From Sphingobacterium multivorum (GTDB lineage: Bacteria > Bacteroidota > Bacteroidia > Sphingobacteriales > Sphingobacteriaceae), in the NCBI RefSeq assembly GCF_900457465.1, contig NZ_UAUU01000009.1, positions 1,054,001 through 1,118,000 of the forward strand: 64,000 bases of DNA, given 5' to 3'. Shown piece after piece: positions 7,840-17,777 of this stretch; the stretch's first letter is position 1, and every line of letters begins with the position of its first letter. The notes under the pieces are model-generated. The model had not been told where the DNA came from. It saw only the letters and a program-made list of their open reading frames with translations, and searched no databases. The position numbers and the translations under genes are program-made.

Positions 7840-10800
7840 ATGACTCATTTTTTTAGGGCAGGAATGCTCTTGCCCGATCCGAAGAAAACTTGTATATATA
7901 GTGCCCTGCTATCTATCCTATGTTTAGTTTCTATGTTTAGTTTATCGGCCCAGACGCCCCGCAAGGACAGCGGGGCCAATGGGCCTACAGATTTTATTTT
8001 GCAAGGGACTGTCATTTCAGCTGTTGACGGCAGGCCATTACAGGGTGTATCGGTAAGTATCGGGGCAGAGGAGCTCCGGGTGTCATCCAAAGGGAATGGC
8101 TCTTTTAACCTACGGGTAAAGAGCCCTAAAGGAAAGGTCAAATTTACCTATGTGGGCTATAAGCCTCTTGAGACCGAATACTCGGCTGCTGTATCATTGA
8201 TGATTAAGATGTTACCGCTGGAAAATCAATTGGAAGAGGTCGAAGTGGTCTCCACAGGTTACCAGCAGATCCCCAAAGAGCGCTCAACAGGCAGTTTTGA
8301 ACTGATAAATAGAGAAAAGTTCAATATCAATAAATCAACAACATTCTGTCTCGTCTGGAAGGGCTTTCTCCGTCATTTATTTTTGATAAAAGATCTACAG
8401 CAAGCACGCTGATGCAGCAGATGCGCCTGCGAGGACGCACGACTTTCTATGGCAAGGCGAGCCCATTGATCGTATTGGACAATTTTCCTTATGAAGGGGA
8501 TATCATGAATATCAACCCCAACGATATCGAAGTGTCACGATCCCTCAAAGATGCTGCGGCTGCTTCCATATGGGGATCAATGGCCGGAAATGGTGTCATT
8601 GTCCTGACAACAAAGAAGGGTGCGACAAATGGAACAACAAAGGTCGATGCTAATATTAACCTGCAAATGACAGAAAAACCGGACCTGTTCTATAGGCCTG
8701 ATGCGAGCAGCCGCTCGTTTATCGAAATGGAAGAGTTTCTTTTTGATAAAGGATTTTACGACTGGCAGCTGAATGCTCCCGAGCGTACCTTGTCTTCAAT
8801 TGTGCAGCTCCGGGACCAGCTGAAAAGGAACATTATTGATCAGGATACTTATGACAGTCAGAAAGTTGTTTTTTCAGCACAGGATGTCCGAAAAGATTAC
8901 CTGAAATACATCTACCGAAAGGGATTCAATCAGCAGTACAATGTTAATTTTTCAGGTGGAAATCGTCTCATGGATTTTGTAGCTTCTGGAGGATATAACA
9001 AAAGTCTCAATTCGTTGAAGTCCTCTTCCAATGACCGCTATAACGTTCGTGCCGCCATTAATGCACGGCCGACAGATCGCCTGCAGCTAAATTTGAGTAC
9101 CGTAATGAGCCGTAGCAGCGCAAGGAACCTTGGTAGCGAGTCTTCAATAGCATATGGTGCCTTGTATTCCGGCGATGGGAGGTCCAATTACCCTTATATC
9201 AGCTTAGTGGACGACGGCGGAAATTTTAGAGACCTGGAAACAGTGACGTTTAAAGGTTCTTTTATCGATACGCTTTTTAATGGTCAGCTGCTGCCGGCAA
9301 AGTACAACCTTGGGAACGAATTGCAGTCTAGTGAAAATGTGAATACCACAACCGATATCTTGCTCAATCTGGGCGGGCAGTTTAAAATCAATGAATATCT
9401 GCAGCTTATGCTGAACTACCAATATCAGGAGTCAACAAATAAAGTTACAAACTGGCAGGGTCTGCAGTCGTATTTTACACAGAACTATATTAATCTATTC
9501 TCCCAATATTCACCTGCTGCGGGACTGAAACACATTATCCCGATCGGTGATATTTATACCATGCAGGATGGAAGGGTCCATGCCAATAATCTGCGTGTGA
9601 ATGCGCAGCTCGATAGACCGTTTGGCAAAGGAGATCTTTTTCGTATCAGCGGCATCCTGGGTGCTGAACTAAAAGATCTGCAGAACAGGATCGATGGCAG
9701 TAGATTGTATGGATACGATAGGAAGACACTCAACTACCAGCCTGTCGACTTTCTTAGTACATTTCCGCTGCTGGGTGGACTCGCCGGATCGGGTGTTATC
9801 CCAAATGGGATCATGCTCGAGGAATATAGGCAACGGTTTTTATCTGTGTTTTCCAATGCTTCGCTGACCTACAAAAATAGATATGTGCTGAGTGCCAGTG
9901 CCCGACAGGATGCTTCTAATCTCTTTGGTGTATCGACAAATGACAAATGGCAGCCGCTATGGTCGTCCGGACTGAGCTGGGATATCTCGCAGGAGCCATT
10001 CTATAAAATTTCTTTTCTGCCATACCTCAAGCTAAGGATGACGTACGGTTATAATGGTAAGGCTGTAAATGATTATTCTGCTTATCCGACCATGGAATAT
10101 GGCGGTACAAACAGTATCACAGGCTTACCATTTGGATATATGGTCAATCCACCCAATCCCACATACCGGGCGGAACGTGTAGGAATACTGAATTTTGGGA
10201 TTGACTTTGCCTCCCGCAATCAGCGTATTTCTGGGGGTATAGATCTTTACCACAAAGAGGGTAAAGATATCGTGGCAAGGGCAAATGTGGATCCCACTGT
10301 CGGATTTGATAATCAGGTGCTCAATGTTGCCAGCTTTGTCAGTAGGGGATTGGAAGCTTCCATCAGATCGGTAAATATAAAAACCAGAGGCTTCCAATGG
10401 TCAACCGACTGGATCATTAATTTCAATAGGAACTTTACAAAAAAATACAACTATAGGGCTACGTCCGTATCAAGCTATATGGACAACGGAATTGTGCCCA
10501 ATCCTATTGTCGGCAATGATCTGTATGCTATCTACGCCTATCGCTTTGCCGGCCTTGATCCCGAAACAGGTGCGCCGCAAGGATACCTCAATGGTGAGGT
10601 AAGCAAGGATTACTCCAAGCTAACCTCGGTATCGATAGAGGATGTGCGTTTTATGGGGTCAGCTATACCGCTCTATAATGGTTTTTTGAGAAATACTGTC
10701 CAGATAGCTGATTTTAAGCTGTCATTTACCCTACAGTATAAGTTCAAATTTTTCTTTAGGCGCACAGGGATGAGTGCGCTGGCATTTGCAAACTATTGGA

Positions 10801-11141
10801 TATCGAATGAGGATTATGATAGACGCTGGCAAAAGCCGGGTGATGAACGCACGACGGATGTGCCGGCTTTTATCTATCCGCTCAACCTGGCGATGGAGAA
10901 TTTTTATAAGGCCTCGGATGCCCTGGTTGAGCGTGGGGACGCCGTCAAGCTGAAGGATATCAATCTTGAGTACAACCTTAAAGGTAAAATACCGGGAGTG
11001 AGGCAAGCATCCTTGTTTTTAAATGCGGACAATATAGGTCTGATGCTGTGGAAGAAAACAAAATATCGGATAGATTCCGATTATGGTACGGCAATTCCTT
11101 TACCGGCTATCTATACCTTGGGGTTAAATATTTCACTTTAA
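7840..11141 (+). pseudogene. SusC/RagA TonB-linked outer-membrane transporter, one frameshift
   Basis: SusC proteins are TonB-dependent barrels that import glycans or peptides with a SusD lid. After a signal peptide (CLVSMFSLSAQ) comes a carboxypeptidase-like beta-sandwich domain (about 45-125), the linker EVEVVSTGYQQIPKERSTGSF, the plug (LDNFPYEGD, SLKDAAAASIWG, NGVIVLTTKKG) and the barrel ending in LGLNISL. The frame breaks near 8340 (CAACAACATT); the missing piece (NILSRLEGLSPSFIFDK) is readable in the next frame, so one indel separates it from a complete ~1,100-residue protein. SusD and a TlpA-like gene follow. It is closest within the window to the SusC at 48583. Confidence 0.88.
7921..7984 (+). 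repeat. 64-base signal-peptide cassette shared with 48033-48096
   Basis: Only about four mismatches in 64 bases. It encodes VSMFSLSAQTPRKDSG and contains the stem CCCCGC-aaggaca-GCGGGG. Here it heads a SusC gene; at 48 kb it heads a TlpA gene. Sequence on either side is unrelated, so the identity is local. Confidence 0.85.
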
Positions 11142-11236
11142 CGAACCTATCATGAAGCTATCACTACTTATTCAAATACGTTGGTGAATGAATAAATCTG
11201 ATAGCTTCATCACAATTGAAAAATAAATTTATACAG

Positions 11237-12595
11237 ATGAAAAAAATAAATCTATTGAAGGCAGCAGTATGGATCTCGCTCTTTACAGTATTCTTCGGCT
11301 GTAAGGAGTATCTCGATATAAAACCCGATCTGCGCAAGGCTGTGCCCACGACTTTAGAAGACTGCAATGCTCTTTTGAATAATTACAGTGTCCTTAATCA
11401 GGGCTATCCCTATATAGGCGAACTGGCATCGGACAATTTTATGATGACCACTGCCAATTGGCAGTCTGTTTCCATCCTTGAGGATAAGGAACTGTTTATT
11501 TGGAACACGGACATTACTCCTCCAGCCACGCAGTGGTCCGCACAGTATAAAAAAGTGTATGTGGCCAATCAGGTGCTGGACGTGCTGAAAAACCTGGATG
11601 AAACACAGCAATCCAAAACATTAAAAGGTGAAGCTCTTTTCTTTCGTGCATATGCGCATTTTGCGCTGGCTGAATTATTTGTGCCGATACCGTTAGCCAA
11701 TGGTACAAATATAAACAATGAAGCTATTCCGTACCGGAAAACGCCGAATATTGAGGACCGGGTGGAACGGTCGACGATAGGCGAATTCTATAAGCAGCTA
11801 TTGCAGGATGCGAATGACGCGGCAATATTGTTGCCAGCTACTGGAAATGTGCTTTCTAGTCCCACCAAGATTGCCGCCAATGCTTTGTTGGCGCGCATCT
11901 ATCTTTACTTGCAGGATTATCCAAAAGCTGTACAATATGCCAACGCTTGTCTGCTTGAAAAATCTGACCTGCTGGATTTTGAAACGCTCAACGCTGCAAG
12001 CAATAGTCCCATAGCAAGATTCAATAAGGAGGTGATTTTCCAGGCTATTGCTGTAGGCAGTGCAACGTATACCCGGACACGATGGAAACTGGATAGTACG
12101 CTGATGGAAAAATATGACGATTCCGATCTGCGGAAAGCGGTTTTCTTTATTAAAAATGCCGACGGAACCTATTCCTACAAAGGAAATTATGACGGTCAGC
12201 TCAATCAGGCCCCTTTCAGTGGTCTGGCCGTAGATGAAATTCTGATCTCGCGTGCCGAAGGTTACGTAAGGACAGGGAAGGTCGATTCCGCTTTAATGGA
12301 TCTCAATAGGCTACGCAGGTCTCGCTGGGTCAAGTCTCAGTTTAACCTCATCACGGAGAAAGATCCTCAAAAATTGCTGGATATCATTTTAATGGAGCGT
12401 CGGAAAGAGCTGATTATGCGACAGCGTCGCTGGTCGGATCTGAAGCGGCTCAATCTGGATACGTCGACCGCAAAGACTCTCTATCGAAATATAGAGAATA
12501 AGGAATATGTATTGCCGCCAAATGACCTGAGGTATACGATGCTAATTCCGCTAGCTGTTTTAGAAAACTCCACGCTACAACAAACAAAAAGATAG
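11237..12595 (+). CDS. SusD/RagB-family outer-membrane lipoprotein
   Basis: SusD proteins cap the SusC barrel and bind the ligand at the cell surface. The start at 11237 gives a lipoprotein signal (FFGC lipobox) right after the hydrophobic stretch, followed by KEYLDIKPD. The TPR-like region includes KGEALFFRAYAHFALAELF and AANALLARIYLYLQDYPKA; the C-terminal part has the family's ERRKELIMRQRRWSDLKRLN and ends with MLIPLAVLENS. At 452 residues it is complete. It follows SusC after 95 bases and is followed after 2 bases by the thioredoxin gene, so it is operonic. Confidence 0.93.
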   Translation: MKKINLLKAAVWISLFTVFFGCKEYLDIKPDLRKAVPTTLEDCNALLNNYSVLNQGYPYIGELASDNFMMTTANWQSVSILEDKELFIWNTDITPPATQWSAQYKKVYVANQVLDVLKNLDETQQSKTLKGEALFFRAYAHFALAELFVPIPLANGTNINNEAIPYRKTPNIEDRVERSTIGEFYKQLLQDANDAAILLPATGNVLSSPTKIAANALLARIYLYLQDYPKAVQYANACLLEKSDLLDFETLNAASNSPIARFNKEVIFQAIAVGSATYTRTRWKLDSTLMEKYDDSDLRKAVFFIKNADGTYSYKGNYDGQLNQAPFSGLAVDEILISRAEGYVRTGKVDSALMDLNRLRRSRWVKSQFNLITEKDPQKLLDIILMERRKELIMRQRRWSDLKRLNLDTSTAKTLYRNIENKEYVLPPNDLRYTMLIPLAVLENSTLQQTKR

Positions 12596-12597
12596 TT

Positions 12598-13836
12598 ATG
12601 AAAGATATATATAAATTAATAGTGATAGTAATAGGCATCCATTGTTCTGTGGGGAAAGCGGTGGCCCAACCGATATCCGTGCAGGAAGTTAATCTGCCCA
12701 AAATTGGGCAGGCTGTTGAGGATCTGCCTATAGGGACACTGCTGAATGGTAAACAGGGTAAGAAATTGTCCTCTTATAAAAGAGACCTTATTGTTCTGGA
12801 TTTTATGACAAGTACCTGTACGAATTGCCTGGCGTCCATTCCTAAGCTTAAAAAGCTCCAGGAGTCATATTCTGGGCAATTGAAAATTATTCCCGTTGCT
12901 TATGAAAGCGGGCAGGTTATGACAGAAGCATTAAAACGTTCTGGAAACTTTGATAATTTATCATTGGATTTTGTTGTAAACGATACGGTTTTCAGCCGGT
13001 TATTCCCCCACCGTACAGTGCCTCATCTGGTCTGGCTGTATAAGGGGAAAGTAGCTGCGGTCACCTATGGCGAATATCTTAATCAAAAAGTTATTGAAGA
13101 ACTGCTAGGTAATAAAACGATTGACCTGCCCATAAAAAACGATTATCTGGAATTTGATTATACGATACCACTCTTGCCCAGATATACGGACAGTACCAGA
13201 TCATATTCAGGTATAATGGGATATCTGGAAGATGCTGATACAAAATTTGGCGTTCAGGTGGACTCTTTGGATGGAACTATCCGTGATTATGCAGTAAATG
13301 TAACAGCACTGCCGTTTTATTTCTATTGCTACGGAAAAATACATAAAATTCCCTTTATGAAACCTTCGCGGATAAAACTGATAGTCGGCGATAAGGATCG
13401 TTTTATTCACAATCCGGAGGTCGAACTTTTCGAAGAGGACTGGAAAATCAAAAATAGTATTTCCTATGAGCGGACGAGCCGATTAACGGACAAACTTGCC
13501 AGTCGCATGGCGGCCATTATAGAAGATCTGGACAATTGGTACAATGTGCGGACAAGTTTTGTCAAGCAAAAGATACCGGTATGGATCATCAAAGAAGGCG
13601 GGGCTGCCACCGAACAACCTGAACAGATGCGTTCTTTTGTGTCTGATTTTGCTTTTATGGCAGACTTAAACGTGGATTTTCCACCAATTATTAATGAGGT
13701 GGATAAAGATAGGAAGATGTATGCCGGAAAATGGGATTCATTCGAGTCTCTAAATACGCTGCTGAAGAGGAGTGGTCTTCAACTGATTGCTGAGGATAGA
13801 GAGACCACTGTTTTTTTGATGGAGGAAAGGTTATAG
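12598..13836 (+). CDS. secreted TlpA-like thioredoxin protein with C-terminal extension
   Basis: A signal peptide (to about residue 23) precedes a thioredoxin-like fold at about 45-170, with CTNC at 74-77 in place of the usual CxxC and cis-Pro region TVPHLVWLYKG. The remaining 240 residues are unassigned. TlpA-like proteins reduce disulfides or do thiol exchange in the periplasm. The gene starts 2 bases after SusD, in one operon. The counterpart in superlocus II (47964) is shorter and lies before SusC. The nearby small protein at 13886-14104 has two cysteines and could be a substrate; this is inference. Confidence 0.8.
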   Translation: MKDIYKLIVIVIGIHCSVGKAVAQPISVQEVNLPKIGQAVEDLPIGTLLNGKQGKKLSSYKRDLIVLDFMTSTCTNCLASIPKLKKLQESYSGQLKIIPVAYESGQVMTEALKRSGNFDNLSLDFVVNDTVFSRLFPHRTVPHLVWLYKGKVAAVTYGEYLNQKVIEELLGNKTIDLPIKNDYLEFDYTIPLLPRYTDSTRSYSGIMGYLEDADTKFGVQVDSLDGTIRDYAVNVTALPFYFYCYGKIHKIPFMKPSRIKLIVGDKDRFIHNPEVELFEEDWKIKNSISYERTSRLTDKLASRMAAIIEDLDNWYNVRTSFVKQKIPVWIIKEGGAATEQPEQMRSFVSDFAFMADLNVDFPPIINEVDKDRKMYAGKWDSFESLNTLLKRSGLQLIAEDRETTVFLMEERL

Positions 13837-13843
13837 TCAAAAA

Positions 13844-13863
13844 AGGGGCCACGCGTGGCCCCT
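13844..13863 (-). terminator. palindromic terminator between convergent genes
   Basis: AGGGGCCACGCGTGGCCCCT is a perfect palindrome flanked on the left by an A run, giving a U tract for leftward transcripts. It lies between the thioredoxin gene and the convergent small gene. Confidence 0.75.
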
Positions 13864-13885
13864 AACTGCTTAATGCTTCATTCCA

Positions 13886-14104
13886 TTAAGATTTCAACTG
13901 AACGTTTGTAGAAGAAGTCCGGGTGTTGAGTGCTGTAAGCATCTCATTTCTCAGATCTTCCGTGATTTCAGGATGACCACTACCGTCATTATTGGCCTGA
14001 ACTGCACAGATCTGATTATTTCCGGAACAGCTTGGCGATCCCACCGGTTGGTAACTTGAAGGTTCTCCGGGATTGATAGGATCGTTTAATTGAAACCATG
14101 CCAT
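13886..14104 (-). CDS. small two-Cys protein (DUF6520-like), lacks N-terminal signal
   Basis: The 72-residue protein aligns with the C-terminal two thirds of the protein at 53205-53594: W(F/Y), DP.NP, Y, then C....(Q)IC(A/S), NGSG-like and P(E/D). Here the segments are DPINPG, CSGNNQICAVQANNDGSGHP and a Ser/Thr-rich end. The other copy has an N-terminal signal/anchor; here an in-frame stop lies just upstream of the ATG, so the leader is missing or was never there. It resembles small Bacteroidota proteins filed as DUF6520 (assignment from memory, moderate). It is convergent with a SusCD-TlpA operon in both places. Confidence 0.6.
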   Translation of the reverse strand: MAWFQLNDPINPGEPSSYQPVGSPSCSGNNQICAVQANNDGSGHPEITEDLRNEMLTALNTRTSSTNVQLKS

Positions 14105-14108
14105 AATT

Positions 14109-14520
14109 GTCTGATTTAAATTGTCTAATTTAGATTTATGAACTGATCACAATGCCGCTGTCAATATCGGTCAAAAAGTTGGACAGCGCATTGGCCCCGA
14201 GTCCGCCCTTAGCGCACTCTATGATCTGACGGTGGGACTCCTTATTCTGTCAGACCTTTAATCTTCTTACCGCCAGGGCGGGAATACAGCAAGCTTACGC
14301 CTGTACCGCTTGACGGTAAAGCCTTCGCAGGCAAAGCCGAGCGGCAGAATCCATTGATCCTCCGCAAGGTAATAAGCACCCGCTAGCAGCATAGCTGCAT
14401 GGCCCCTTAGCTGATTGCTCATTCGTGAGCAGCTGGAGCATTCTGTCAAGCGATGTCCGTCACCTTGTCCTTTGCCGTTTATCTTTGCCTGCTTCATAGT
14501 TTACATTTTGTTCCATTCCA
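14109..14520 (-). other. degenerate coding debris
   Basis: Leftward frames give protein-like pieces that do not join: a 76-codon frame (14267-14497) with ECSSCSRMSNQLRGHAAMLL, an overlapping frame ending LLYSRPGGKKIKGLTE, and a 38-codon piece ESHRQIIECAKGGLGANALS near 14142-14250. Together they suggest one or two decayed genes. I cannot name them. Confidence 0.35.
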
Positions 14521-14711
14521 ATGGTGTTATAATGCTATTAAAACTAGATGTTGATCAATCTTTCAATCACCGACGGGAGAGGAGACATCGTAATTGTCAG
14601 CACGATCAACTTTGAGTAAAGTTAGCAGGCTCAGCGGCTGTTTAAATTTCATATTTATGAGAAAATGATCTCATATTTCTATGATTTTTAATTAACTTCC
14701 TTCTTTTGGGC

Positions 14712-15266
14712 TTATAAGCCTGAATATGTATTGGGGTTGATCCCCAAAAAGGAGCAGATATCTTTGATGCGGCAATAGCGTGCCGCAAGTGGATAATGAC
14801 GCCAGAATGCTTCTTTTTTTTCTTTTGAGCTCATGTTGATCAGCCCGCCCCGAAATGTGCGCTCCGACAGCAGATGGGAGAGAAAGGCATTCAGCTGTTC
14901 GGAAAATCGAGGGTGATGCTGAATAATATGGACAATATCGGACTGACGGATCAGAATGGCTATGCTGTCCAGTTCGGCCTGAAAATAAATGTCTTCTTCG
15001 GTGGCTGTATGATAGATCGCCTCATTTGAACCGATGAAATCCAGGACTTCCGAGCGAATAGCATTACCGGCTGTGTAATCGCGGCGTTTTATGACCATTC
15101 CCTCGAGTATGATATGCAGATCAAAAGGCTGTGCCTTCAGTATTTTTCCTTTCTTGATGGATTGGATCTGTATAATGCTTCGGAGTGTATGACGGAGTGC
15201 CGGCCCCAAAGGGCCGGTCTTTTCCAAAATAGCATAAAACTGGTTTTCATAATTTAGGTTTTCCAT
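14712..15266 (-). CDS. Crp/Fnr-family regulator
   Basis: The 184-residue protein has a cyclic-nucleotide-binding-like beta-roll (about 30-120; KKGKILKAQPFDLHIILEGM) and a short C-terminal HTH (RIKDICSFLGINPNTYSGL). The glycine/arginine signature for cAMP is not evident, as is usual for Bacteroidota Crp-like proteins with unknown ligands. It sits 4 bases after the 126-residue gene on the same strand. A second Crp-like gene holds the same position in superlocus II (53703). It probably controls the neighbouring SusCD or LytTR genes, by inference from position. Confidence 0.78.
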   Translation of the reverse strand: MENLNYENQFYAILEKTGPLGPALRHTLRSIIQIQSIKKGKILKAQPFDLHIILEGMVIKRRDYTAGNAIRSEVLDFIGSNEAIYHTATEEDIYFQAELDSIAILIRQSDIVHIIQHHPRFSEQLNAFLSHLLSERTFRGGLINMSSKEKKEAFWRHYPLAARYCRIKDICSFLGINPNTYSGL

Positions 15267-15270
15267 TATC

Positions 15271-15651
15271 CTAGCTGTAGTAAAACTTGATTATTAATCG
15301 CCTGCCATATATCATCGAACTTCCGTCTACTGGTATAAAAACCTGTGTAACACTGCCGGTCTTGCTATTGCCGATACCTTCTTCGGCTTCTTCGCGTTCT
15401 AGCACAATTGGCGTGCGCAATGAGATCGCTTCGGCTATCTGCGATGCAAAATAATCCTGTGCAGCACTGCCTAAATCGGCTGCAAACTGCAGTTGTGCCC
15501 CGGTCAGCTTAAAACGCTCGGAGAGCCAGTCCGAGAAGTTGGTCTGGATAAAGATTCTTTCATCTTCGATCACGATAGTATCTTGCGAATAAAGATAATT
15601 TTGCCAGCTATTGACACCTGGTCCATCGAAACTAAATTGTAGATTTTTCAT
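15271..15651 (-). CDS. hypothetical protein, 126 residues
   Basis: I do not recognise this protein. It begins MKNLQFSFDGPGVNSWQNYL, is acidic in the middle (REEAEEGIG) and ends in a beta-rich segment (MIYGRRLIIKFYYS). There is no signal peptide or membrane segment. It is upstream of and nearly joined to the Crp-like gene (4-base gap), and divergent from the LytTR gene at 15869. Superlocus II has no obvious counterpart. The position suggests a regulatory partner. Confidence 0.6.
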   Translation of the reverse strand: MKNLQFSFDGPGVNSWQNYLYSQDTIVIEDERIFIQTNFSDWLSERFKLTGAQLQFAADLGSAAQDYFASQIAEAISLRTPIVLEREEAEEGIGNSKTGSVTQVFIPVDGSSMIYGRRLIIKFYYS

Positions 15652-15868
15652 ACTTGTATAAATTTAAAGTACCCAATATACACCTTGAACCACGTTTTAA
15701 TGGCTTTTTTTAAGCAGTAAAAAATCCAAAAGCGATTTTTTACCATCTAATCCCCTCGATGTTTCATCCAATCGGGTTTGGATAAAGAACTATTAATAGT
15801 TATATTGTGTTCTTTAAAGTGGTGGTAAATTAATGTGTGTGCTGTCTAACTAAATTTTTTTGTTATCC

Positions 15869-17095
15869 ATGAGTACCTCTATTAAGTCCTATATAAAAGT
15901 TTTTCCGGTGCTGTGGTGGTGCAGTTTATTGCTGATCGCATCTGGAGCAGTGGCACTGTTTCCTTTTGACAATATGTCCTTCGGTTATCTAATTAAACCT
16001 AATGTGATGGCTGTGATCGCTAATACATTGGGCATAGGCTTTATCATCCTATGCCTTGAGTTTTGGGTGGGGTATCAGATTTTCGTGTCTGGTTTTTGGA
16101 AACGTTCGCCGGGAAGGGCCACGTTGATTCATGCCCTAGTAGGAGTTGTCCTGCCCGCTATCATTACATTTGGATTAATATTATTCATTTATCCGGCATC
16201 CATCGTCGAGGATGACCGCTTTCAATGGGATATCCTGTTTATGGTCCTGCTACTGATCATACTGAACTACTGGTTGGCCAACCGTTTACTTCAGAACGAA
16301 CTTAAAATGATGGTGGATATCAGGCAACAATTAGCCAGCGGTAAAGAAAAATTAGTACAGCAGGTTGAATTTTTAAGGGCAGAAATAGCACATTATGAAA
16401 TTGATGCACAACAATATAAACAACTGGTCGCCACGGCCGATAAAACAGTTAATGGCCTGCTGGAAGGAAAAAATAGGCTCGCTATGCAGCTGGACGAATT
16501 AAAGAAGGAAAACAAGCGCCAGATACTTCTTGGACAGCAATTGGAAGCCGAAAGAAACCTAGAGGCAAAGGCCCGTATAAAGGCCGAGAGACGTAACCAG
16601 GAGCTACAGCTGGAAATAGTAGAACTCAAAGCATTGAATCATCAGGGAAGTGAGATGGGTACCAATCTCAATTGCCGGTCAGATGCGGTATTTCACTTTA
16701 AGGTTAACGGTATGGAAATAGCTATTTTTGAACGGGATATTGCCTATTGCTATGGTCATCACCGTAAAGGAGAAGATTCTTTTCAGGAAATCGTGCTGAT
16801 GGATGGGACCAAATATCATCCGGGCCTGAAATCATTGAGCGATCTGGTCAAGGCATTCCCCTCTCTTAAGCCTATTTCGCGCAATTTTCTGATTGCAGGA
16901 CAGGCAATAATAAAATACGAGATACTTGCAGCCAATACACCCTTACTGACGATTTTACACCATGGCGAACAAATTGAATACGGCGAATCGTACCGTAAAA
17001 AACAGCCAGGATGGAAAAACTGGCTGGCTGAGCAGAGTGCCATTAACCAGCGGAGAATTATGGCGGTGCCCACCGGATCTATACCGCTTGTCTAG
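15869..17095 (+). CDS. membrane-anchored coiled-coil protein with LytTR-like DNA-binding domain
   Basis: The ATG at 15869 gives 408 residues. The N-terminal 130 residues hold four predicted membrane segments, then a long coiled coil (about 145-260), then a LytTR-like domain: VFHFKVNGMEIAIFERDIAY, VLMDGTKYHPGLKSLSDLV, FPSLKPISRNFLIAGQAI. LytTR domains bind promoter DNA, so this looks like a one-component membrane-bound transcription factor. In superlocus II the same slot holds a separate LytS-type kinase and LytTR regulator. A terminator follows at 17117. The membrane segments are clear; the LytTR assignment is likely but diverged. Confidence 0.7.
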   Translation: MSTSIKSYIKVFPVLWWCSLLLIASGAVALFPFDNMSFGYLIKPNVMAVIANTLGIGFIILCLEFWVGYQIFVSGFWKRSPGRATLIHALVGVVLPAIITFGLILFIYPASIVEDDRFQWDILFMVLLLIILNYWLANRLLQNELKMMVDIRQQLASGKEKLVQQVEFLRAEIAHYEIDAQQYKQLVATADKTVNGLLEGKNRLAMQLDELKKENKRQILLGQQLEAERNLEAKARIKAERRNQELQLEIVELKALNHQGSEMGTNLNCRSDAVFHFKVNGMEIAIFERDIAYCYGHHRKGEDSFQEIVLMDGTKYHPGLKSLSDLVKAFPSLKPISRNFLIAGQAIIKYEILAANTPLLTILHHGEQIEYGESYRKKQPGWKNWLAEQSAINQRRIMAVPTGSIPLV

Positions 17096-17116
17096 TATGT
17101 CCTTTGACAGGTAACT

Positions 17117-17142
17117 AAAATCAGCCCTCTCCTGCTGATTTT
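17117..17142 (+). terminator. intrinsic terminator after the LytTR gene
   Basis: Stem AAAATCAG / CTGATTTT followed by ATTTTTTG, 21 bases after the stop. Confidence 0.8.
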
Positions 17143-17150
17143 ATTTTTTG

Positions 17151-17378
17151 TTAGATCAGGCTGCTCTGCACCTGCTGTGCATCCAGATAAAAATATTCGG
17201 CAAATAGTTTTATGGGGATAGCGGTCTTTGCTGGCAGATTGTAAGCTGCCCGGATATCTTCAAAAAGGCGGTAACACTGCCGCTCAGATTTGCCCAGCAG
17301 GGGAGCCGCCTCCCTTGGGTAGATCAACATGCGATTGTTTCTTTTCATTTTTCTGATTTTTGGAGCCCCAATAGTCAT
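17151..17378 (-). CDS. small helix-turn-helix (excisionase-like) protein
   Basis: The protein is 75 residues, or 65 if it starts at the internal Met (17348). The region RMLIYPREAAPLLGKSERQC, then YRLFEDIRAAY resembles an HTH_17/excisionase-like DNA-binding fold. It is convergent with the LytTR gene and divergent from the 17778 gene. In superlocus II an HTH protein (57707) has the same position before the DUF6266 genes. It is likely a regulator of the downstream cassette, inferred from position. Confidence 0.55.
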   Translation of the reverse strand: MTIGAPKIRKMKRNNRMLIYPREAAPLLGKSERQCYRLFEDIRAAYNLPAKTAIPIKLFAEYFYLDAQQVQSSLI

Positions 17379-17777
17379 ATCAGACGCGGATTGTAAAGAG
17401 GATAGGGCATAGATAAAGTATCGATCAGGCGTTGCCTAAGCGTAGATACAGTGCTAATAGTGCGTTAAATGCGTGCTTATAACCTACTCGCTACACACTT
17501 AGCTCATTGCAAAATGGTATATGGCGCCATAGCGCTTATCAAATCTTTGGTATCGGTTTATCTACGCTTGGTCTATGCTTTACGGCTACTTTGAATAGGG
17601 CTGCGGCTTTTGTGTCTGATTCCTCTCCATGGTTTCAGGAGGCCATGTAAACAGATTCAAGGTAACCTTTTTTTGTCATTTATGCCTTTTTCTAGCCATT
17701 TTTTCCATCCATTGACATTTCTTCCTGACCTTTTTAGCACATCATGCATCTTCGTATTGTCAACATCAGATAATGTC
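17379..17777. other. spacer before the lysis-like cassette
   Basis: No gene seen. The region must hold the promoter of the 17778 gene. It is rich in repeated GCGTA/GCTTA words, but I see no clear hairpin or promoter match. Confidence 0.4.

Noticed and set aside
14267..14497. Minus-strand frame of 76 codons as an intact gene
   Set aside because: A better protein-like ending is seen in an overlapping frame, so the region is more likely decayed coding sequence.
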